A stretch of 64,000 nucleotides of DNA from Diadophis punctatus similis (Eukaryota > Chordata > Lepidosauria > Squamata > Dipsadidae), in assembly GCA_023053685.1 (NCBI GenBank), contig JALIGW010000001.1:50918859-50982858 (forward strand), written 5' to 3'. Shown piece by piece: positions 36,990-46,354 of the stretch (position 1 is the first letter of the stretch; every line of letters begins with the position of its first letter). The position numbers were made by a program, and so were the translations under genes. The notes under the pieces are model-generated. The model was not told the origin of the DNA. It made no database searches and was given only the letters and a program-made list of their open reading frames with translations.

Positions 36990-37074
<85 letters not shown>
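36990..37074. repeat. (GA)n microsatellite
   Basis: About 42 uninterrupted GA units. Bases 37,075-37,799 hold nothing classifiable. Confidence 0.97.
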
Positions 37075-37081
<7 letters not shown>

Positions 37082-37799
37082 TTATCATCTTCCTTGATAT
37101 AAGGAACAATTATTATCACTTTAATGACTGTATTTCTGAGTATGTTCATAAATCCACAAATCTTTCTCTCCCAAATCTTACTGGGAACATTCTATCTTGA
37201 AGCTGAGAACCTACAGTATGAACCTTTAATCGTTGAGCTACAATTCTCATCAACTCTGATCTGGCTGAAGATACACAAAGATTACAGGTGCCCTAACCCT
37301 ACTCTTCCATCAATCCATTCCTTTCTCCAGACCTACATGGCAATTGATCTTAGGAATCTTTTCCTATTCTTTGTACAAGAAAGTGGTAATAACAGCACCA
37401 AACAGGCTGCAGGACCTTGAAAAATAAACATCCAGAGTTCTTGGACCTAAGAACTTTAGAAAATACTGCATTTCCGAAGAGCTTTGGTCTCTTGGGGCCT
37501 TAGTAAGAGTAAACTGGAAATTGATTCTGAATGATGAAATAAAAGGCAAGATCATTTCTGAAGACAAGAAAGTAGAACAGCTGAAAAAAATGGCTTTTTT
37601 TAGGAGACTTGCAAATTGCAATTTGTCTGTAGGAGTTGCAGTAGTGCATGATCAACTGTGAAAGAGCTTAGGGTAAGAGCTCTATGATATTTGCATATAA
37701 AAAAAGACTGGTGACATCTTGAACATTTCTTTTTTAACATGAATGTAATTCCCTAAATGAATTCAAAACATTTTAAATAATTTTTACTGGAAAAAAAAG

Positions 37800-37952
37800 G
37801 AACCAGAATGGCATAATGGTTAAAGGTGTTGGACAAGAAAAGGGAGAGCCAGATTTTAGCCCATCCTCAATCACAAAAGATTTTGGGCAACTTTGGCCCA
37901 GTCATTCTCTCTCAGCCAACTATCTCACAGTGTTGCTACTTTGAAATCAGAG
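37800..37952 (+). mobile_element. tRNA-derived SINE (second family), 5' part, target of DIRS
   Basis: ACCAGAATGGCATAATGGTT (A box region) and GGCCCAGTCATTCTCTCTCA match the SINE at 55.6 kb. The element stops at the DIRS left end, and its 3' part (TGTACACCACCTTGAGGTTT) resumes at 44,095-44,132. Confidence 0.65.
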
Positions 37953-37993
37953 AAGGGACGTTGGTACTCACCTGTGAGACGTCCTTTCTCGTA

Positions 37994-38104
37994 GGGCGGA
38001 GCTAGCCTCCAAGAATGGGTTAAATCTGCCCTCTAGCCAATAGGACCGAGTCTTTAAAAAGGTATAAATAGTGCCCTTTCAGATTGGCACTCCCTCTTTT
38101 AATC
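37994..38104. repeat. DIRS left inverted terminal repeat
   Basis: About 111 bp from GGGCGGAGCTAGCCTCCAAG to CTCCCTCTTTTAATC. It matches the complement of 43,971-44,081 with essentially one difference in an A/T run. It contains a GGTATAAATAG TATA-like motif. Outside it, 37,953-37,993 is an outer end found only here and in the internal complementary region. Confidence 0.93.
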
Positions 38105-38349
38105 GAGGGATAAAGTCAGACTCGAAGTGCTTTTTCCAAAACAAACAGACAATTTATTAACTAGGTACAGCCTCTTCGCAGAGAAATAGGAATTATGTAC
38201 AAGTGCAATAGTGCAGATAAGAATAACTATATACAGGCCCATAGCAGAGAAAGTAGAACTATATACAGGTGAATTATTGCATATAAGAGTTGAGTAACTA
38301 TATACACCTGATAACTGTAGGGAGCCCAGCCAGACTCAAGTGGGAGGGA

Positions 38350-38445
38350 CTTGGAGGCTAGCTCCGCCCTACGAGAAAGGACGTCTCACAGGTGAGTACC
38401 AACGTCCCTTCTCCATAGTGGGCGGAGCTAGCCTCCAAGAATGGG
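38350..38445. repeat. DIRS internal complementary region
   Basis: It contains the complement of the left outer end (TACGAGAAAGGACGTCTCAC ... CCAACGTCCCTTC) joined directly to the complement of the right outer end (CTTCTCCATAGTGGGCGG). It is itself bounded by inverted copies of CTTGGAGGCTAGCTCCGCCC. In DIRS elements this region templates completion of the ends and circle formation before recombinase-mediated insertion. Confidence 0.92.
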
Positions 38446-38476
38446 ACATACCAAAGCTGGCGTCCCTAGGGCGGGA

Positions 38477-39949
38477 TCAAACGTCCTGGCTGGGAAGAAT
38501 GCTCAATGGCACCCCTGCCCCCAGCACCCGCCTGCCGAAATCCGCCTCCTCCGAAGCATAAACGTCTAGTTTGTAATGGCGGATGAAGGGAGTAGGGGAG
38601 GACCAAGTGGCCGCCCTACAGACCTCGACGATAGGAACCCTAGCATTCCAGGCTGCAGAGGTTGCTGCACTGCGGGTGGAGTGCGCCATAAGACCCGACG
38701 GCCTGGGTAAGGCCATGTGTTTATAGGCCAAGGAGATGGCCGCCCGGATCCATCGGCCAATCGTCGCTGAGGACGCCTTGCGACCCTGAGTAGAGGAACG
38801 AAAAGTCACAAATAAAGTCTCCGTTCGTCGCAGAGGAGATGTCCTACTGAGGTAAATGCTAAGAGCGCGCTTAACGTCCAGCATGTGCCAAGCGCGTTCA
38901 GAGTCCGTGGACGGATTTTGAAAAAAAGCTGGCAAGATGACCTCCTGCGCCCTGTGAAAGGGCGTATTCACCTTGGGCACGAAGGCCGGGTCCAATCGAA
39001 GAACGACCCTGTCACTGTGGAAAGCACACAGATCTGCTCGCACGGACAAAGCTGCGAGTTCAGATATCCTGCGCGCTGAGGTGATTGCGACGAGGAACGC
39101 TACCTTGAAAGATAGGTGTGACAAGGGAACAGAGTCCAGTGGTTCGAAGGGGGCAACAGTTAAGGCCGAGAGAACCTTGGAAAGGTCCCACGTGGGGAAG
39201 CGATGCACCACTGGTGGACACAGGTTCGTGACCCCCTTAAGGAACTGCTTCAAGAGTGGGTGAGCAGCAAGCAAGTCCAGGTGTGGACAGGACAAAACCG
39301 TCGAAAGCGCTGCCACTTGTCTGCGCAAGGTGTTGGGGGACAGGCCCTTAGCGAGCCCCTGCCGCAGAAACTGAATGATGTTAATGATTGAGAGATCAAG
39401 AGGGGAATAACCCACCTGCGCGCACCAGGCACAAAATGTGCGCCAGGTGACCGAGTAAATCCGTTCCGTCGACGGCCGTCTGGAGGCCAACATGATGTTA
39501 GAAATGTCATCCGGAACTAGGCGGTGTTGCAGAGTGAGCCGCTCAAGCGCCAGGCGGTCAGTTGTAGCCAGTGCGGCTCTGGATGCTGCACTGACCCCTG
39601 GGCAAGCGACCACTCTGTCAGCGGGATCCGCCAGTGAGGTGATGCGGACAGGGACATAAGGTCCGCGAACCAAGTCCGCCGGGGCCAGTGTGGGGCCAGA
39701 AGGATGACTTCCGCTTTCATCAGCACGACCCTCCTGATGACCTGTGGAATCAGCGGAAGGGGAGGGAAGGCATACAGCAGTTCCCGTGGCCATTGGCATC
39801 GCAGAGCGTCCGTATCCTCCGCACCCGGAGTCCGAAACCTGGTCACGAACCTGGGGAGTTTGGCGTTTTCCGGGGTGGTGAACATGTCCACGGCCGGCAG
39901 TCCAAAGCGGGCCACTATCTGATGAAAAATGTCCGGGTGCAGGGACCAC
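38477..39949 (-). CDS. DIRS tyrosine recombinase (YR)
   Basis: The open frame spans 490 codons to a stop at 38,477; the true start may lie further in, since the first 100 residues are low-complexity and overlap the RT/RNase H frame. From about residue 150 it is a phage-integrase-like fold. The N-terminal SAM-like region includes RRPSTERIYSVTWRTFCAWC. Catalytic Arg lies in ITSARRISELAAL (R293/R294), the HxxR box in MAHSTRSAATS (H423, R426), and the nucleophile Tyr in FIRHYKLDVY (Y459). All key residues are present. It would insert the circular DNA intermediate. No frame disruption is seen, which suggests recent activity. Confidence 0.92.
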   Translation of the reverse strand: MVPAPGHFSSDSGPLWTAGRGHVHHPGKRQTPQVRDQVSDSGCGGYGRSAMPMATGTAVCLPSPSADSTGHQEGRADESGSHPSGPTLAPADLVRGPYVPVRITSLADPADRVVACPGVSAASRAALATTDRLALERLTLQHRLVPDDISNIMLASRRPSTERIYSVTWRTFCAWCAQVGYSPLDLSIINIIQFLRQGLAKGLSPNTLRRQVAALSTVLSCPHLDLLAAHPLLKQFLKGVTNLCPPVVHRFPTWDLSKVLSALTVAPFEPLDSVPLSHLSFKVAFLVAITSARRISELAALSVRADLCAFHSDRVVLRLDPAFVPKVNTPFHRAQEVILPAFFQNPSTDSERAWHMLDVKRALSIYLSRTSPLRRTETLFVTFRSSTQGRKASSATIGRWIRAAISLAYKHMALPRPSGLMAHSTRSAATSAAWNARVPIVEVCRAATWSSPTPFIRHYKLDVYASEEADFGRRVLGAGVPLSILPSQDV

Positions 39950-41540
39950 TCTGCCGGGTTGATGGCATTCCAGCTGAGCCAGTCCGCAGTAGTGTTGCTC
40001 ACCCCGGAAATGTGCTCCGCAGAGATCGATCGTAGGTGCCGCTCCGCCCAGAGCCCCAGGGTCATCGCCTCGGTCATGAGGGCCCTGGATATGGTCCCCC
40101 CTGCCGATTTATGTGGGTCTTTGTGGTCATGTTGTCTGTTAAGACTAAGATGTGACGGCCCGCCAGGTAAGACTGGAAATGAGCTAGGGCCAATTTGACT
40201 GCCCTGAGCTCTAGCAAGTTGATTGGGAGGGATTGCTCTGCCCTGGACCAGGTGCCCTGGGCTACCCGGGAGTCGGTGTGGGCCCCCCAGCCCGTGGTGC
40301 TGGCGTCGGTCGTCAACGTGAGCCTCTGTGGCTCCATGAAGTCGGAGCCCTCGCTCAGGGCGGGCGAAGTCCACCACCGGAGGGATTTCCTCGCCGACAC
40401 TGGCATCCTGACCCTCGCAGGGGAGTGGCTGCGATTCGCCCGCTGGAAAGGGAGAAGAAACCATTGAAGGTCTCTGGAGTGCAGATGAGCCCATGGGACG
40501 ATGTGTATCACAGAAATCATTTTCCCCAGGAGGGAAGACAGCTGGTTCAGGGGAACCCTTGTTTGAGACAGAACTTGCTGTACTAATTCCAATATGCTGT
40601 CTCTCCGTTCCTGGGACAGGTAGACCCTGCACTCCAGAGAATCAATGATGGCCCCCAGGTGGGTGACCCTGGTAGCGGGGAACAGTTGGCTCTTTCCCAA
40701 GTTAACGAGAAACCCGTGGTGTTCAAGTGTGTTGAGGGTTACCTGGACATCCTGCTGAGCCTGAGACAGGGAAGAGGACTGGATGAGTATGTCGTCCAGG
40801 TAACACTGAACACGCACGGGAAGAGCCCTAAGGTGGGCGGTCAAGGCGGCCAAAACCTTGGTGAATACCCTTGGCGCTGAGGACAGGCCGAAGGGCAACG
40901 CCTGGTATTCATAATGCACCCCTGCATAACAAAATCTGAGGAATTGGCGGTGAGAAGGATGAATAGGAATGTGGAGGTAGGCCTCCGTGAGATCAATTGA
41001 GGCGAGAAAATCGCCACGCCTAATACCCGCCAGAATTGATTGCAGGGTGTGCATTTTGAACTTTCTGTACCTCACATATCTGTTCAGGCGTTTCAGATCG
41101 AGAATCGCTCTCCACCCACCCGAGGATTTCGGAACCACAAATAAGATGGAATAAAATCCTTGCCCCTGCTGGTCCTCAGGCACCCGCTGGATGGCTCTAA
41201 TGTCCAGCAGGTGCTGAATTGCCTGATCTACGAGGACCCTTTTGGAAATGTTTGAAGACAAGGGGCAGCGTAAGAAAAACCTCGGAGGGGTGGAAATAAA
41301 TTCCAGGTACAGTCCTGTCGACAGGGTTTGCAAAACCCATGCGTCATTGGTGATTTCCTCCCACCGACTGGCAAATGATGCCAGTCGACCCCCAATGGGA
41401 GGGATCAAATCGGGTTTACTTATACCGGCGGTAAGGGTGACCACCGGCTCCTCTAAAGGGCCGTTTGGATTGCCCACCCCGGTATGGCCTGTCGGCAGCT
41501 GATCGCTGACGTGGAACATATGGGCCCTGGGAAGCCCCAT
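39517..41540 (-). CDS. DIRS reverse transcriptase / RNase H, one frameshift
   Basis: The first frame starts at the ATG at 41,540, overlapping the end of gag by 125 bp in another frame, and runs 488 codons. The RT palm is clear: FVVPKSSGGWRAILDLKRLN, SIDLTEAYLHIPIHPSHRQF with catalytic Asp near residue 183, LPFGLSSAPRVFTKVL, and the YLDD box at residues 247-250. RNase H follows with LTTDAS (about 411), LELRAV (Glu about 444) and VLTDNMTT (Asp about 469). After HINRQGG (near 40,098) this frame ends at 40,074, while the next part of the domain, TISRALMTEAMTLGLWAERH, continues in another frame to 39,517. That part includes FATP-like MFTTPENAKLPRFVTRF and APHWPRRTWF, conserved in DIRS. The shift falls in a run of six G. 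Otherwise intact. Confidence 0.9.
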
Positions 41541-43188
41541 ATTGCCCTTGGGGTGCCCCGTACTGTCCTTGCCCAGAAGAGTAGGAGCCTTGGTACCTAC
41601 TGTACATGGCCTCTGATGGCCTGGAACCTCGCCGGTAGGGAGGGGCCTTATTCTGGGCCTTCTTTGTGTAAGAGGGGAGGACTTTCCTCTTATCTTTGGT
41701 TTCCGTAGTAATATGGTCTAGGGCAGGGCCGAACAGGGACTGACCCGAAATTGGGGCCGCGGCCAACTTCCACTTATGCCGCAGGTCGGCCGGCCAGCTG
41801 CGGAGCCAGTGCATGCGCCTGGCCACTACCGCCGTTCCCATCGCTCTGGCCGCAAATCGGCCGGCCTGTAGCGTGGAGTCCGACGTGAATTGGGCGGCGG
41901 CAATTAACTTTTGAATATCTTGGTGAGCCCGTGTATTGGCCTGCGGGATGTGGTCCTGAAGGCCATGTAACCACTTCAGCGAAGTCCGACAGAAAAATGA
42001 CGCTGTCGTCGAGGCTCTAACCGCCCAGGCGGCTGCCTGGTGCGTCCTCTGGAGGATGGACTCCGTCCGACGCTCCTCCGGGCGAAGAAGATCGTCAGGC
42101 TCTCCGGGAACTGGAGCGTTCGAATATAAGGCCAACACGGGAGGGTTGACGGCCGGGACTGGCAGGTGCTGCACCAGGTGCGACGAGACGTTAAAGTAAT
42201 GTTTATCTTGTGCGTTCGGCGCAGGTCCCGAGGCGGGCGCTTGCCACTGCTTAGTTATGGCGTCGACAAAGAGGTTTGGCGTTGGAATTACTTCGGTGGA
42301 TGAAGTTGAGGCCTCGCCAAAAATAGGGTCACCCTGGACCGCAGAGGTTTGGGGATCAGCTGCGGATGGTGGAATGTTAGCCGTCGCCCTGGCCTTGTGG
42401 AGCAGAGAGCGGAAAAGGCTAGGGTGGAAGAAGGCGGTTGATGTCGAGGGCTCGGGAGCCAGGTCCTCGTCCTCTGACAGTTGTGGGTGGGGAGGATCAC
42501 CACCCCCTTGGCTCTCATCAATTTCCCCTTCCTCCCTGTCCAGGTCCCCAGTTGGGATCGGGGAACTATGGACGGAATATTCCTCATCCTCAAGCTCCTC
42601 CAGGGAAGCAGGCTCCAGGACTGGCGGTGTGGCTGGTCTAGGAGTGGGACGGTCTTGGGAGGAATGGGCCATGGCTTTGACTGCGGCCTCAATCCCTCGC
42701 TTAATAGCATCGTCCATTCTCTGTTTTACCGCAGGGTCATCCAGTGGGTCAGTGTAGGCAGCCGAAGGAGCCCTGTGGTGAACGGAGCGATCAGTGGCTT
42801 TATGAGCCCCCCACATGTCCCCCTCCTGCAGTCGGATGCCTGGGCTGTCCAGGGAGACATTGTCAGGTGAGGTAGGCTGTCCTGCCCTGTGCGGCTGTGG
42901 CAGCGTCGATGCAACCCCCTGGACCCGGGATGGCGTCACAGGGGTTGAAAGGGACCCCGCATGTGACCCCCCTGATGTGGGCTTCGAGGAGCCTCTATGA
43001 CCCTCCCCCTTGGAAGCTGTTTTCGGCGGCTTCTTGGACTTCGGGGGGGGGGGTGAGGCGAGGGGGGATCTGTCCCTGTGTTCATTGGTGGCTCGTGGGA
43101 GGGCTGACTCCACCTGCGAGTCTTCGGGAGGGCAAGGCCTGCTTGATTTGGACTTGGCCTTGCCCTGCTTATGAGCCCCCTCAGCCAT
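41416..43188 (-). CDS. DIRS gag-like ORF1 (590 aa)
   Basis: The frame stays open upstream to 43,380, but the first ATG is at 43,188 (MAEGAHKQGKAKSKSSRPCP), so I take 590 residues. The N-terminal third is basic and Pro/Ser-rich; the middle has acidic stretches (LEELEDEEYSV, DREEGEIDES); the C-terminal half is helical (KLIAAAQFTSDSTLQAGRFA), and the tail is Gly/Tyr/Gln-rich (SYSSGQGQYGAPQGQYGASQ) ending in Arg-rich YRRYK. No zinc knuckle is seen, as is usual for DIRS gag. It probably packages the element RNA. It ends in TAA at 41,416 and overlaps the RT frame. Confidence 0.85.
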   Translation of the reverse strand: MAEGAHKQGKAKSKSSRPCPPEDSQVESALPRATNEHRDRSPLASPPPPKSKKPPKTASKGEGHRGSSKPTSGGSHAGSLSTPVTPSRVQGVASTLPQPHRAGQPTSPDNVSLDSPGIRLQEGDMWGAHKATDRSVHHRAPSAAYTDPLDDPAVKQRMDDAIKRGIEAAVKAMAHSSQDRPTPRPATPPVLEPASLEELEDEEYSVHSSPIPTGDLDREEGEIDESQGGGDPPHPQLSEDEDLAPEPSTSTAFFHPSLFRSLLHKARATANIPPSAADPQTSAVQGDPIFGEASTSSTEVIPTPNLFVDAITKQWQAPASGPAPNAQDKHYFNVSSHLVQHLPVPAVNPPVLALYSNAPVPGEPDDLLRPEERRTESILQRTHQAAAWAVRASTTASFFCRTSLKWLHGLQDHIPQANTRAHQDIQKLIAAAQFTSDSTLQAGRFAARAMGTAVVARRMHWLRSWPADLRHKWKLAAAPISGQSLFGPALDHITTETKDKRKVLPSYTKKAQNKAPPYRRGSRPSEAMYSRYQGSYSSGQGQYGAPQGQYGASQGPYVPRQRSAADRPYRGGQSKRPFRGAGGHPYRRYK

Positions 43189-43970
43189 GCTTGCCAGGCC
43201 AGGAATAGTGGCACAAAAGAGTTCGTCTTTATGGTACGGCTCCTGGCGGTGTCTGTCTCTCTCTCTCACCACAGTGCGCCTCGGCCTTGATCGGAGCTCT
43301 GCGCGCAATGCGCATGCTCGGCCACCTCGAGCGAGCAGCAGTTCTGAGGCTAGCGTCGGTAGGTGAGGAGCACCGGCCAATCAGAAGCGGCAGATCGGGG
43401 ACTCCAAGATGGCTGCCGTGTCGTCACTGCTGGTTCGTAACGGCTCTTCCCGCCAAATTAAGAGGCCCGGGCGACGATCTGCAGCCTGCCGAATCTGACA
43501 GGAGAGGCGGCCGAGAGGAGAGGTAGGCCTGACAGAGGAATTGGGCTCTGCTGGGGGCGGCCAGAACGCGGAACGATGCGTGCGACCGGCTGTGGGAGGA
43601 TCAGACTCCAGCCGGAGGGGGAAAAGCCGATGGCCGCCCAAGCGCGGGGCTTCTGCGGCTTGTCGGCAGCAGTCTTCACGCTTTTCCCCCCAGACAGTTA
43701 AATAATACAGGAAGCTTACGATGACGAAAGGTCTTCCCTCAAAAGTCCCGAAGCTGAAGTAGACACCAGGGGACCGCAATATGCGGCTGGGCAGCCGCCC
43801 ACGCCGCGCTCAACCCGACGAGATGACAGCTGTCACTCCGGGGAGACTGGCAATATAAGGTGGAAATATCACTTACAGATGGTTGAAGCAATCAATAGCA
43901 CAGATAGAAGCAATGGTGGAACTAGCCTCCAAGCACGGAAAAAGCACAATGCCCTTTGGCTACGGACCGA

Positions 43971-44081
43971 GATTAAAAGAGGGAGTGCCAATCTGAAAGG
44001 GCACTATTTATACCTTTTTTAAGACTCGGTCCTATTGGCTAGAGGGCAGATTTAACCCATTCTTGGAGGCTAGCTCCGCCC
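43971..44081. repeat. DIRS right inverted terminal repeat
   Basis: Complement of 37,994-38,104. The outer end beyond it (44,082-44,094, ACTATGGAGAAGG) differs from the left outer end, as expected for DIRS. The 5' leader region 43,189-43,970 is GC-rich and probably holds the promoter. Confidence 0.93.
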
Positions 44082-44470
44082 ACTATGGAGAAGGAAATGT
44101 ACACCACCTTGAGGTTTTGAATGAAAAACAGATACAAATCTACATTTTGTTTACTAATAACCAGGCTGGGATACCAAATTCACTAAAGGGCCAATTTTTT
44201 TCAGATCTGCTTGTTCCCGTTATGATTCTTATGCAGTGAATTGCCAAATCTTTTCTGTCTCTGTGATCCAATTTATTTTGGGTCATAGAAGACTTGATTT
44301 TCCCCACATCTATTTTGAAACAAACATTCAATTTATTCTTTTCCTTTAATGTGCTCTATGAAAACTTAGCCAGTTTGACTTCCATCACAACAGATAAAAT
44401 AAAATATAGATAACACACACAGAAGCTATCATTTGCTCAGCTGTCACATTTATTACTTTCCCCAACTTAC

Positions 44471-44642
44471 TGCTAACTTGATGAAGTATTCAGTACCAGG
44501 GGAAAGGTCTTGTATAGTATAGTTCTGAAAAAGATCTGTAGAGTTATAAATTGCATCCCAAACTATAGATTTTTTCTCTTTCTTGGCAATGTACAGGATA
44601 CAGCTGTATACAGTTCCATTTACTTCCTTTGGAATATCCCAC
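44471..44642 (-). CDS. USH2A: FN3-domain exon of a USH2A-like gene (172 bp)
   Basis: The minus strand reads WDIPKEVNGTVYSCILYIAK, then STDLFQNYTIQDLSPGTEYF and ends IKLA. This is the C to F strand part of an FN3 domain, with the usual L-x-P-x-T-x-Y turn. Acceptor TTTTTGCAG precedes it (AG at 44,643-44,644) and a strong donor GTAAGT follows (44,465-44,470). It starts with one base completing a codon (phase 2) and ends in phase 0. Both phases match the neighbouring exons at 45.4 and 29.2 kb. The splice frame and continuous FN3 sense make this the best supported exon in the window. Confidence 0.68.
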
Positions 44643-45345
44643 CTGCAAAAAGAAGCAACATATAATTATACAACAATTAAAGAGGGCAGTGGGGGAATAT
44701 ATAATGTTTACTTAGAGAGTGAAAGCTAATGTAGTCATCAAGCAATTTGGGGCAAGTATTGAAGAACAAATAAAGCAACATAGAAAACTTTTTAATATCA
44801 AAAAGTAGCAGGGGCCCAAATTATTTTGATATTGTGTGTAGAGTGAAAATTATATCCTGATCATATCACAAAATCTTCTTCCTGTATTACTATTTGCACT
44901 GAGGCTGTGGCCATATGTAGGTTATACTGATTGCATAAAGACTAATGGAAATTAACTTGGCAAATGATAATCAAAGATTTACAGAGCCACTATACTATTA
45001 CTAATCACTTCTATGCATTTAATCATAGTAAATGTATGTCGCAGACCTTATTTGTTATTTAATTCACTAGGAGACTTGCCTAAATTGATACTATTCGTGT
45101 CACAAGTAGAAAAGGGACTTGGGCTTACATTCTTTAACCCTTTCTTATAGGGCTTGGTTTCCAGACTCTTCACCATCTTGGCATCTTTTTTGAACTTGCT
45201 CCAATTTGGCACTGATCATTTGAACAATGGAACCCAGAATTAGACATAGTTAACTGTAGTGCCCAGAATAAGAATTCAAGAGGAGAGCTATTACATTTGC
45301 CAAGATTGTCTCACTCCAACACTACAAGAGTGAATTTTACTTAAC
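44643..45345. other. Short intron between FN3 exons
   Basis: About 700 bp with GT...AG borders on the minus strand and no repeat that I recognise. It is the only short intron in this set. Confidence 0.5.
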
Positions 45346-45505
45346 TGTGCTTCTAGTGTTCTAGAATCCAAAATTATCAGATCTGGCACATCCACATGAA
45401 CTGGTGGGAGCTCCGTTGTAAGCACTGTGATCTGGGTACTGTTTTTGCAGCCAACCATTGTGCAAGCAGATATAAAAAACTGGTATGGTGTAAAAACTTT
45501 CAAAT
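45346..45505 (-). CDS. USH2A: FN3-domain exon of a USH2A-like gene (160 bp)
   Basis: The minus strand reads LKVFTPYQFFISACTMVGCK, then NSTQITVLTTELPPVHVDVP and LIILDSRTLEA. It is the end of one FN3 repeat with the ACT-x-x-GC Cys pair and the start of the next. Acceptor TTTTTGTAG is at its upstream side (AG at 45,506-45,507). The donor that keeps frame with the 44.6 kb exon is CA|GTTAAG (45,340-45,345), which gives AQ-W across the junction; it is a weak consensus. A GTAAAA four bases on would break the frame. Confidence 0.62.
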
Positions 45506-45680
45506 CTACAAAAAGGGGACAATGGACATGAATATTAATTGCATTTAATAAAGCATTAGCAAATATTTATCTGCCACATCTCTATATTTTTTTCAAAAAT
45601 TAGGACATTGTAAATTCAATTAGTTACCAATCTTATAAAAATAATAGCTCCTAAATTATAGTGAAAAATATAATATAGAA

Positions 45681-46346
45681 CCGTGATGGCGAACCTATAG
45701 CATGCGTGCCACAGATGGCACGAGGAGCCATGACTGCTGGCACATGAGCTGTTGCCCTAGCTCAGCTCCAGAACGCATGTGCATGCTGGCCAGCTGATCT
45801 TTGGCTTGTGTGGAGGCTCTGGGAGGGCGATTTCAGCCTCTGGAGGGCCTCTGGGGCAGGGGAGCCTGTTTTTGCCGTCCCCAGGCTCCAAGAAAGCCTC
45901 TGGAGCCTGGGGAGGGTGAAAAATGGGCCTACCGGGCCCACTGGAAGTAAGGGATTGGGCTGTTTCTGGCCTCCGGGGGGGGCAGGGGAGGCCATTTTCG
46001 CCTTCCCCGGGCTCCAGGGAAGCCTCTGAAGCCTGGGGAGGGTGAAAAATAGGCCTACTGGGGGCACAAGAAGTCAGGAAATGGACCATTTCTGGCCTCT
46101 GGAGGGCCTCCGGGGGCGGGGGCGGGGGAGGCCATTTCCACTCCCCCTGTCTCCAGGGAAGCCTCTGGAGCCTGGGGAGGGTGAAAAATGGGCCTACCGG
46201 GCCCACCAGAAGTTGGGAAATGGGGGAAGGGGGGGTCGTGCGTGCATGTGCAGGGGGGTGAGGCATGTGGGAGGCATTGAATTATGGGTGTGGGCACGCG
46301 CACACGCACTTTCTGCACCCGAGGAAAAAAAGGTTCGCCATCACTG
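45681..46346. mobile_element. hAT-A non-autonomous element, copy 2
   Basis: Ends CCGTGATGGCGAACCTA and GGTTCGCCATCACTG. The 8-bp target duplication ATATAGAA is perfect (45,673-45,680 and 46,347-46,354). The interior has three to four imperfect repeats of roughly 100 bp around AGCCTCTGGAGCCTGGGGAG and GGTGAAAAATGGGCCTACCG. Same family as 4,249-4,939. Open frames inside are repeat-derived. Confidence 0.92.
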
Positions 46347-46354
46347 ATATAGAA

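Larger units (their letters stand above)
37953..44094 (-). mobile_element. DIRS-type tyrosine-recombinase retrotransposon, near full length
   Basis: This 6.1-kb element has the hallmark DIRS layout: inverted terminal repeats (37,994-38,104 and 43,971-44,081), an internal complementary region (38,350-38,445) made of both outer ends joined, a gag-like ORF, an overlapping reverse transcriptase/RNase H ORF, and a tyrosine recombinase ORF. All genes read right to left. No target duplication flanks it, as expected for recombinase-mediated insertion. Gag and recombinase frames are open; the RT/RH frame has one shift near 40,098. It is GC-rich against an AT-rich background. It sits inside an older SINE. 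It appears young. Confidence 0.95.

Noticed and set aside
39688..41502. Long plus-strand open frames over the DIRS element
   Set aside because: They lie opposite the real gag, RT and recombinase frames and show no motif; they follow from high GC content.
42257..43780. CpG-rich region as a host promoter island
   Set aside because: It is the gag and leader of the DIRS element.
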